Assembly (NCBI GenBank): GCA_947595415.1
Contig: CANQER010000067.1
Coordinates: 1 to 5,840, forward strand
Source: an uncultured Bacilli bacterium
Lineage (GTDB): Bacteria; Bacillota_I; Bacilli_A; RF39; UBA660
Length of the DNA: 5,840 bases
Direction: 5' to 3'
The translations under genes and the position numbers were made by a program. Numbering within the stretch: the stretch's first letter is position 1; the number at the start of each line of letters is the position of its first letter. Below the pieces are notes generated by a model, which saw nothing but the letters and a program-made list of their open reading frames with translations, was not told the origin of the DNA and did not search any database. Shown one piece after another: positions 1 through 5,119 of the stretch.

Positions 1-33
1 ACAACAAAAAGCCATGCTTAAAACATGACTTTT
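1..33 (-). terminator. Rho-independent terminator closing a short transcription unit
   Basis: Read on the minus strand, arms AAAAGUCAUG and CAUGGCUUUU (window 24-33 and 7-16) form a 10-bp stem with one G-U wobble around a 7-base loop, followed by a U-rich tail that runs to the window edge. On the plus strand the wobble would be a C-A mismatch and the tail would be wrong, so the signal is directional and fits minus-strand transcription. It lies about 145 bases past prmC and behind its own promoter, so it probably ends the short unit at 34-118. It could instead be an attenuator for a gene left of the window. Confidence 0.65.
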
Positions 34-53
34 AGGTATCATTATTATATTTA

Positions 54-95
54 CTATTTCCTAAATACCCCCCCCCATTTGCTATTTGCTAACAT
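54..95 (-). CDS. Possible 13-residue peptide or leader peptide
   Basis: The ORF starts with ATG at 95-93, ends with TAG at 56-54 and encodes MLANSKWGGVFRK. The SD at 110-100 (AAGTAGGTAAT) matches 9 of 11 bases of the anti-SD complement, and the core AGGT lies 7 bases before ATG. The Trp-Gly-Gly stretch is encoded by the nine-G run. Losing one G would give a 20-residue reading (MLANSKWGGYLGNSKYNNDT) ending at the base of the terminator hairpin; gaining one would stop after 11 residues. No signal peptide or toxin-like membrane helix is visible. Translation may only serve to control the downstream hairpin. The ORF is short enough to be chance, and the start context is its main support. Confidence 0.3.
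   Translation of the reverse strand: MLANSKWGGVFRK
68..76 (-). repeat. Run of nine G (minus strand)
   Basis: Nine consecutive C on the plus strand, thus nine G in the predicted short transcript, in DNA that is otherwise roughly 70% A+T. The run sits inside the tiny ORF between its SD and the terminator. Such a homopolymer is prone to replication slippage and to sequencing length error. A single G run cannot fold into an intramolecular quadruplex. Confidence 0.9.
77..90. repeat. Two tandem copies of a 7-mer
   Basis: ATTTGCT occurs twice head to tail on the plus strand (AGCAAAT on the minus strand), directly beside the nine-G run and within the tiny ORF. Its unit is not a multiple of three. 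It may be a slippage product; no function is evident. Confidence 0.6.
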
Positions 96-99
96 ATCT

Positions 100-110
100 A
101 TTACCTACTT
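100..110 (-). promoter_or_regulatory. Shine-Dalgarno sequence of the tiny ORF
   Basis: AAGTAGGTAAT on the minus strand differs at two positions from AAGGAGGTGAT. It is followed by AGAT and then ATG at 95-93. It falls within the first 20 or so bases of the transcript predicted from the promoter at 125-153, which is the position expected for a functional ribosome binding site. Confidence 0.45.
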
Positions 111-124
111 TCTTATCCATTACT

Positions 125-153
125 AATATACCATAAATTAACAAATATGTAAA
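125..153 (-). promoter_or_regulatory. Sigma-A-type promoter, extended -10
   Basis: On the minus strand the -35 box is TTTACA (153-148), the spacer is exactly 17 bases and the -10 box is TATATT (130-125), each 5 of 6 to consensus. The three bases before the -10 are TGG, giving a TGn extension. Transcription should start near 116-119. The -35 begins directly after the U-run of the prmC terminator, so this looks like a new unit starting as the previous one ends. AT-rich DNA produces chance matches, but correct spacing, the TGn and a following SD make this stronger than background. Confidence 0.6.
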
Positions 154-154
154 C

Positions 155-180
155 AAAAAAGTGTACATAAACCATACACT
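155..180 (-). terminator. Rho-independent terminator after prmC
   Basis: On the minus strand AGUGUA (180-175) pairs with UACACU (165-160); two further wobble pairs can extend this to an 8-bp stem with a GUUUA loop. Six U follow at once (160-155). The stem begins inside the prmC stop codon, so termination is tightly coupled to the gene end. The stem has only two G-C pairs, so it is modest, but position and U-run are right. It probably ends the prfA/zinc-ribbon/prmC transcript. Confidence 0.6.
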
Positions 181-904
181 AATCAATACAAATCTCACCA
201 TCACTAATAAAAACATATCTATCTTTACCATATAAATCCTTACATACCTTACTATAACTACCAGGTAAATACTTACTAACTAAATCTAAAACATCCCTAC
301 CTTGTTTATAACCAATCTCAAACGCCAACAAATAATTAGGTTTCAAATAATCCTTAACTACCCTTAAAATCTTATCATAATAATATAAACCATTATTAGC
401 AGCATATAAAGCTATATGAGGTTCATTATTTTTAACTATATCCATAATCTCTTCATCATAACTAATATATGGAGGATTAGAAACAATAATATCAAACCTA
501 CCAACCACATCATCCAACATATCACTTATATAAAAATCAACATCACAATCATTAAGCTTACTATTATTAATAGCTACCTTTAAAGCATCACTAGATATAT
601 CAATACCCACTACCTTAGAATCATCTAACATCTTCTTAAGTGTGATCGCTATACAACCAGATCCAGTCCCTAAATCTAAAACATCCAATCCCTTTTTATC
701 CTTAGCCCACAAACAAACCTTAGAAACTAAACCCTCAGTCTCAAAACGAGGTATCAATACCTTATTAGAAACCTTAATCTTATTCCCATAAAAATCAACA
801 TCCCCAACAATATATTGAACAGGAATCCCTTTTTTTAATAACTTTATACCATTATCCAATTGTTCTTTAGGTAGATACTTTTTCAAATAATCTAAATCAT
901 TCAT
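179..904 (-). CDS. prmC: Release factor glutamine N5-methyltransferase PrmC (HemK)
   Basis: This 241-residue cytoplasmic enzyme uses S-adenosylmethionine to methylate the glutamine of the GGQ motif in release factors 1 and 2, which speeds peptide release. Visible family motifs are PVQYIVG (28-34), IPRFETE (51-57, usually IPRPETE), the SAM-binding DLGTGSG (77-83), the acidic D102 after motif II, the catalytic NPPY (143-146) and EPHIAL (161-166). Its substrate, RF1, is encoded two genes upstream. The ATG is preceded by AAAGGG with a 5-base spacer and lies 1 base after the zinc-ribbon stop, so translation is probably coupled. The helical N-terminal domain is unusually short: PVQYIVG begins at residue 28, where typical homologues (around 280 residues) reach it near 70-75. 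No better upstream start is possible without running through the preceding gene. The catalytic half is complete, so activity is likely. Confidence 0.95.
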   Translation of the reverse strand: MNDLDYLKKYLPKEQLDNGIKLLKKGIPVQYIVGDVDFYGNKIKVSNKVLIPRFETEGLVSKVCLWAKDKKGLDVLDLGTGSGCIAITLKKMLDDSKVVGIDISSDALKVAINNSKLNDCDVDFYISDMLDDVVGRFDIIVSNPPYISYDEEIMDIVKNNEPHIALYAANNGLYYYDKILRVVKDYLKPNYLLAFEIGYKQGRDVLDLVSKYLPGSYSKVCKDLYGKDRYVFISDGEICID

Positions 905-905
905 C

Positions 906-1151
906 TTAACCCTTTCTTATCAAAGACAACACCTTTAAATCATCCTTAGTTAAATGAGTTTTATTAACTAACTCTTTTTCTACAACATCCTTATCTTTTA
1001 TCTCAATTTGATTAGTCACAATTTGACATTTATAACAATAAAGATACTTCAAATGATATAGTCTTTTTAAACGACTATTTTTCCTTTGAATAGAAGTAAC
1101 AGTCCCACAATTAGGACAAATAAGCTCAGTTTTTGAAGTTTTCTTTTTCAA
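906..1151 (-). CDS. Small zinc-ribbon protein of unknown function, TTG start
   Basis: I do not recognise this family. From the TTG start proposed here it has 81 residues: a lysine-rich N-terminus, a four-cysteine zinc ribbon (CPNC at 12-15, CYKC at 39-42) whose 23-residue interval is basic (RKNSRLKRLYHLK), then a charged, probably helical tail. The basic ribbon suggests nucleic-acid or ribosome binding (inference). It lies between prfA and prmC, 1 base after the prfA stop and 1 base before the prmC ATG, so a role near translation termination is plausible. In many Bacillota the zinc-ribbon ribosomal protein L31 (rpmE) sits beside prfA, but this sequence lacks the L31 N-terminal pattern. An in-frame GTG at 1160-1158 would give 84 residues, but it lies inside the SD (AAGGGGTGA) that is well placed for the TTG at 1151-1149. 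Confidence 0.8.
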   Translation of the reverse strand: MKKKTSKTELICPNCGTVTSIQRKNSRLKRLYHLKYLYCYKCQIVTNQIEIKDKDVVEKELVNKTHLTKDDLKVLSLIRKG

Positions 1152-1152
1152 A

Positions 1153-2208
1153 CTAATCACCCCTTAATTTACGATTTTGATCCTCTACAATTAAAGCATC
1201 AATAATTTTACCCAAATCTCCTTCCATAACACGATCTAAAGCATTCAAAGTAAAACCAATACGATGATCAGTTACACGATTTTGAGGATAATTATAAGTC
1301 CTAATCTTCTCAGAACGATCCCCAGTACCAATCTTACTTTTCCTTTCACTTTCAATCTCTTTTTCATGAATACTATTCATATAATCATAAATTCTAGAAC
1401 GTAGTATTTGCATAGCATGTTCCTTATTTTGAATTTGACTTCTTTCATTTTGACAAGTAACCACTATCCCAGTTGGAATATGAGTAATACGAACTGCACT
1501 ATCAGTAGTATTAACTCCTTGTCCTCCACAACCTCCACTACGATATACATCAATACGTAAGTCTGCTTGTTTTATATCGACATCAACATCCTCAGCTTCA
1601 GGCATAACCAAAACTGTCGCAGTAGAAGTATGAACACGACCTTGAGTTTCAGTCTCAGGTACCCTTTGAACACGATGAGCCCCACTTTCATACTTAAGTT
1701 TGGAATAAACATTATCCCCCTTAACCATAAACTCAATTTGCGAAAAACCACCTGCAGCTGAAGCAACACTATTTAAAACAGTAATATTTAGATTGTTTTT
1801 TTCACAATAACGACTATACATTCTAAATAAATCACCTGCGAAAATGTTAGCTTCATCTCCTCCAGCAGCTCCCCTAATTTCCACAATAACATTTTTATCA
1901 TCATTAGGATCCTTTGGTAAAAGTAAAATCTCAATCTTACTTTCCAAATCTTTAATCTCTTCTTCTAATCTTAAAACTTCCTCCTTCGCAAACTCCCCTA
2001 ACTCCTTATCATGAGCCATCTCCATAGCTTCCTTTAAATCACTATTAAGCTTTTTATACGTTTGATAAGCCTCATAACTATCCTTTAGGCTAGCTTGCTC
2101 CTTAGAAAGTTTAGTCGTCAAAGAAACATCTTCAAATACCTCTGGATCCATAAGTTTTTCATTCAACTCTAAGTAACGTTTTTCAATACTCTCTAATCTT
2201 TCTATCAC
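1153..2208 (-). CDS. prfA: Peptide chain release factor 1
   Basis: RF1 recognises UAA and UAG in the ribosomal A site and triggers hydrolysis of peptidyl-tRNA. The protein has 351 residues, close to the normal 355-360, and is complete. The N-terminal part (to about 100) is charged and helical. The domain opening IRGAAGGDEA (111-120) follows, then the stop-codon reading PxT tripeptide as P184-E185-T186 in QRVPETETQGRVHTS, which marks RF1 rather than RF2 (SPF). The catalytic GGQ is at 228-230. The segment RSGGCGGQGVN differs from the common RSSGAGGQHVN by Gly225, Cys227 and Gly231. The GTG start gives MIERLESIEKRY, which lines up with the usual N-terminus, and AAAGAGTGAT lies 3 bases before it. 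The 25-base gap from the membrane gene contains no clear terminator, so read-through from upstream is likely. PrmC, its modifying enzyme, is encoded downstream. Confidence 0.97.
   Translation of the reverse strand: MIERLESIEKRYLELNEKLMDPEVFEDVSLTTKLSKEQASLKDSYEAYQTYKKLNSDLKEAMEMAHDKELGEFAKEEVLRLEEEIKDLESKIEILLLPKDPNDDKNVIVEIRGAAGGDEANIFAGDLFRMYSRYCEKNNLNITVLNSVASAAGGFSQIEFMVKGDNVYSKLKYESGAHRVQRVPETETQGRVHTSTATVLVMPEAEDVDVDIKQADLRIDVYRSGGCGGQGVNTTDSAVRITHIPTGIVVTCQNERSQIQNKEHAMQILRSRIYDYMNSIHEKEIESERKSKIGTGDRSEKIRTYNYPQNRVTDHRIGFTLNALDRVMEGDLGKIIDALIVEDQNRKLRGD
1156..1164 (-). promoter_or_regulatory. Shine-Dalgarno that decides the zinc-ribbon start
   Basis: On the minus strand, the end of prfA reads AAGGGGTGATTAGTTTG. 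AGGGGTGA matches the anti-SD complement strongly and lies 5 bases before TTG (1151-1149). The GTG within this SD is also in frame but would itself be covered by the ribosomal RNA pairing and has no SD at a workable distance of its own. The last prfA codons and stop overlap this site. Confidence 0.6.
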
Positions 2209-2211
2209 AAT

Positions 2212-2221
2212 ATCACTCTTT
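2212..2221 (-). promoter_or_regulatory. Shine-Dalgarno of prfA
   Basis: AAAGAGTGAT on the minus strand matches the anti-SD complement at most positions and is followed by ATT and GTG (2208-2206). It supports the GTG start of release factor 1 and fills most of the 25-base gap between the two genes, leaving little room for a terminator or promoter. Confidence 0.6.
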
Positions 2222-2233
2222 CTTTATAAAATA

Positions 2234-5119
2234 TCAATTTTTAAATACAAATAACTTACTAAACAAATAATTAATAACAACTATTAAAAATTGAACAACT
2301 ACTTTAGCAATCACATCATCTATTTTAATTAAATCAACCAAAACAATCATAAGTCCTACATCAATAAGTAAAGATATAATACGATACTTAAAAAACCTAT
2401 ATACCTCTTTTAACCATTTTTTATTGATACTTTTAAACACAAATATCTTATTAGTTACAAAAGCAAATGTAACAGCAAACACCCAAGATAAAATACTACT
2501 TATAATATAATTGATATTAAACAGTCTCGCAAATAAAACATAAGATCCAATACTAACAACAGTAGTTAAAAATCCAAATATCAAATAATTTATAACTTCT
2601 TCATATTTTCTATAAAACTTCATAATCCATTTAATTATATGTTTTTCAAAAATCATATATATTATAAATGAAATTATAGATATAATACTTACTATTAATC
2701 CTAAAGAAAAGTAAGGAGTTTTATACTTAAATTCTAAATTGTGATATCCCTTAGTAAGTTTAACCCCTATAAAGGCATCTAGTAAACTTACATAATCTGT
2801 TTTTTTACCATCAACATATACTTCCCAACCTTTTTCATAAGGAATGGATGTAAATAAAATATTCCTTTTATCAACTGTAATATTACCCTTTATATGACCA
2901 TTTTTATTATAAGTAACATTTAAACTATTCTTTTGAAGTTGTTTTATAGATTTTTCAAAATTAACCTTATCAAAACTAAATATTTCAGGATAAGCAGCTA
3001 AGTTGTATTCATCACTTCCCCTAATAGTTAATTTAACTTGTTTATTTTTATAGTTGTTTTTTAAACTAAAGATACCAAAACTATGAGGATCATATATATT
3101 TACTAGTTTATCATCAATATAAATATACAATTTATCAGTTATATTAAATATTGGTACAGTAGCATATAAATCTTTATCATTAACATCAAATAGATAAGTT
3201 TGATCATCAACATAAGTTCTTTTTAAACTTTTAAAATAATCTATATCATTATCAAGCATTGTATTTAAAGTATAGTTTTGAAAACTAAAATTAGTATAAT
3301 CTTTTGATTTTATAAATTCATCAGTAAAGTTTAAAATACGTTTATCTACCATAAAACCAAGACCTAAATGGTAAGGATTTTCATAGATATTAACTGGTAC
3401 TTTTAAAATGTTATAAGAATCAAATTGACAACAAGAAAAGTAAAATTCATCTATTTTTTTATAGTAATTATGACTACTTCCTTTTAACATCAAATACTTA
3501 ATATTTAATATCGCATCTAGTAAAGGTGTATTACCATTTAAATAGAATATAACATTATCACTACTAGTAAATCCATTGTTAGATAAATAGTTTACTTGTT
3601 TAGTATTACTTCCAGATAGAAAGAAAGTAACACCATTATAACCATAAAGTAGACTATCTAGTTTAGTTAAGTTGAAGTTTTTTTCAATTCTACTTGTATG
3701 ATCATTATATTTATCTATATATTTACCTACTATTTCAATTGTATCAGTATACTCTTGTTTAGATATATGACGATAATTTCTAATACAAATATAGAAGTTA
3801 AACAACAGTTCTGAAAATACTAATAAGATAAGAATTAATTTAAGGATGTTTTCTTTTTCTTTGTTGACTTTAAAGTTATATAGTATTAAAAGGTATAACA
3901 CCATACAAAATACTGATATATAAAGACCAACTTTTTGAACATATGAATAGTTAAAAAGTAGTACTACATAGGTAATAATTAAATAACCTGTTAAAAAGAT
4001 CATGTATTGTTTTTTAGAAATGTTTTTGAGTTTAGTAAATGATTCTATCCCAATTAAGATTAAAAATAAGGAAAACAAAAATGAATATCGACCATTTAAT
4101 CCTATTGGAAATTTAAATCCATGCCAAACCATATTTAAAAATGGTGACATAAAACTAGCTATAAATATTAGTAAAACTACTAATGAACTAATACGATTTT
4201 TTAATGGTATTTTTTTATTTATGAAGTAAAAATAAACTAGTGGCAAAATAAATATTGAGGTATAAATATGAAATGTTTGCCTGTTTACTATATTTGCATA
4301 CATATGCGAACCAATATAGGTTTTAGATAAAATATCAAATATGTTAAAATTGATTGAAAAATCCCTTGGAATAACATGACTAAAGGCTTTAGTTGATGAT
4401 TGTAGTTCAACTAAAGTTGGGATAATAAGTACACCAGCAGTACACCCTGCAATAAGGGAAGTTATGATAAATTTAACAATTATATGACCATATTTATCTT
4501 TTAAATGGAAGTTTTTAACAAGTTCTAATCCAAAGTATATTACTGAAAATATACATAACATATAACCAATATAGTAGTTAGATATAATAGCTAAAGCTAG
4601 ACTTATTCCATAAAGAAGACTACTTTTATTAGCTATTATTCTATCGATTCCATATAAGATTAATGGAGCAAAATAAACACCATCTAACCACATAATGTTA
4701 AAGTAAAAGTTAGTTGTATAACCTATTAAAGCATATATGGTTGAGAAAACTAGAATGATAGATCCTAGTTTAGGAAATTTATGACGCAAATATAAATACA
4801 TGGTTAAACCACATAAACTTATTTTTATGATGGTTATTAAAAGCATTGCATCTTGGATATGGGTTTTAGATACAAACAAAATTAATATGTTTAAAGGACT
4901 TGCTAGATAGTATGAAAAAGTACCTATTAGTCCTCCTCCTAATCCTTTACTAAATGAGTAGTTACTTAGTTCATTTAAATAGGAAAAAAGGGATACATAT
5001 TGAGCTTGTAAGTCACCTACTAAATAAGTGTTGGTAGTAAAAAAACCTTTACAATAAAAAACAAGACAAGTTATGAGAAGAGGAATTATAAATGATAGAA
5101 ATATTTTTAACTTATTCAT
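2234..5119 (-). CDS. YfhO-family membrane glycosyltransferase fused to a GtrA/GtcA flippase domain
   Basis: This is a 961-residue integral membrane protein. Residues 1-832 match the YfhO family, known in Bacillus for moving a sugar from a lipid carrier onto lipoteichoic acid outside the membrane. There is a first membrane helix (5-22), an outside loop with acidic GDLQAQY (D36 is the likely GT-C-type catalytic acid, inferred), about a dozen helices to residue 446, a large outside domain (447-800) with the family-typical IPYEKGWEVYVDGKK (759-773), and a closing helix (803-824). Residues 833-961 form a complete GtrA-type domain of 129 residues with four helices (about 843-866, 871-890, 911-931, 937-957) and the repeated TNKIFVF and SKLFVF motifs; such domains flip polyprenyl-linked sugars. 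The ATG has a GAGG 9 bases upstream and overlaps the glycosyltransferase end by 8 bases. It stops with TGA. Polymer and sugar cannot be read from the sequence. A double frameshift making a false fusion is unlikely as the frame is clean throughout. Confidence 0.88.
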   Translation of the reverse strand: MNKLKIFLSFIIPLLITCLVFYCKGFFTTNTYLVGDLQAQYVSLFSYLNELSNYSFSKGLGGGLIGTFSYYLASPLNILILFVSKTHIQDAMLLITIIKISLCGLTMYLYLRHKFPKLGSIILVFSTIYALIGYTTNFYFNIMWLDGVYFAPLILYGIDRIIANKSSLLYGISLALAIISNYYIGYMLCIFSVIYFGLELVKNFHLKDKYGHIIVKFIITSLIAGCTAGVLIIPTLVELQSSTKAFSHVIPRDFSINFNIFDILSKTYIGSHMYANIVNRQTFHIYTSIFILPLVYFYFINKKIPLKNRISSLVVLLIFIASFMSPFLNMVWHGFKFPIGLNGRYSFLFSLFLILIGIESFTKLKNISKKQYMIFLTGYLIITYVVLLFNYSYVQKVGLYISVFCMVLYLLILYNFKVNKEKENILKLILILLVFSELLFNFYICIRNYRHISKQEYTDTIEIVGKYIDKYNDHTSRIEKNFNLTKLDSLLYGYNGVTFFLSGSNTKQVNYLSNNGFTSSDNVIFYLNGNTPLLDAILNIKYLMLKGSSHNYYKKIDEFYFSCCQFDSYNILKVPVNIYENPYHLGLGFMVDKRILNFTDEFIKSKDYTNFSFQNYTLNTMLDNDIDYFKSLKRTYVDDQTYLFDVNDKDLYATVPIFNITDKLYIYIDDKLVNIYDPHSFGIFSLKNNYKNKQVKLTIRGSDEYNLAAYPEIFSFDKVNFEKSIKQLQKNSLNVTYNKNGHIKGNITVDKRNILFTSIPYEKGWEVYVDGKKTDYVSLLDAFIGVKLTKGYHNLEFKYKTPYFSLGLIVSIISIISFIIYMIFEKHIIKWIMKFYRKYEEVINYLIFGFLTTVVSIGSYVLFARLFNINYIISSILSWVFAVTFAFVTNKIFVFKSINKKWLKEVYRFFKYRIISLLIDVGLMIVLVDLIKIDDVIAKVVVQFLIVVINYLFSKLFVFKN

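Larger units (their letters stand above)
5..118 (-). other. Predicted short transcript (small RNA or leader)
   Basis: This span is what the promoter at 125-153 should transcribe before the hairpin at 7-33 stops it, about 115 bases. It holds an SD-like sequence at 100-110, a 13-codon ORF at 54-95 and a run of nine G. I do not recognise a known RNA family. It may be a free small RNA, an mRNA for a tiny peptide, or the attenuated leader of a gene outside the window. The support is the ordered set promoter, SD, start codon, stop and terminator, each correctly spaced on one strand; no single element would be convincing alone in DNA this AT-rich. Confidence 0.4.

Noticed and set aside
54..95. Tryptophan-type attenuation by the tiny ORF
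   Set aside because: It has only one Trp codon and no competing antiterminator arm that I could find before the terminator, so amino-acid sensing is not supported.
906..1160. Ribosomal protein L31 (rpmE) as identity of the zinc-ribbon protein
   Set aside because: Gene position and cysteines invite it, but the L31 N-terminal pattern and cysteine spacing are absent.
1567..1769. Short ORFs on both strands inside prfA
   Set aside because: They lie in other frames of a clear release-factor gene, have no SD or recognisable domain, and reflect low stop density there.
2234..2236. Mycoplasma-type code (TGA as Trp)
   Set aside because: TGA ends the membrane protein exactly after the GtrA-typical C-terminus, 25 bases before prfA, and the Trp codon checked (prmC W66) is TGG.
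2222..2260. Promoter just upstream of prfA (TTTGTA, 17 bases, TATAAA)
   Set aside because: The -35 matches only 3 of 6 and such boxes are expected by chance in DNA this AT-rich; no other element supports it.
2621..2623. Separate translation of a GtrA protein from Met833
   Set aside because: The position fits a GtrA N-terminus, but the preceding bases carry no SD at a usable distance and the frame is continuous with YfhO. Internal initiation cannot be fully excluded.
4002..4229. Plus-strand ORF of 75 codons inside the membrane gene
   Set aside because: It is antisense to a well-supported coding region and its translation shows no family motif.
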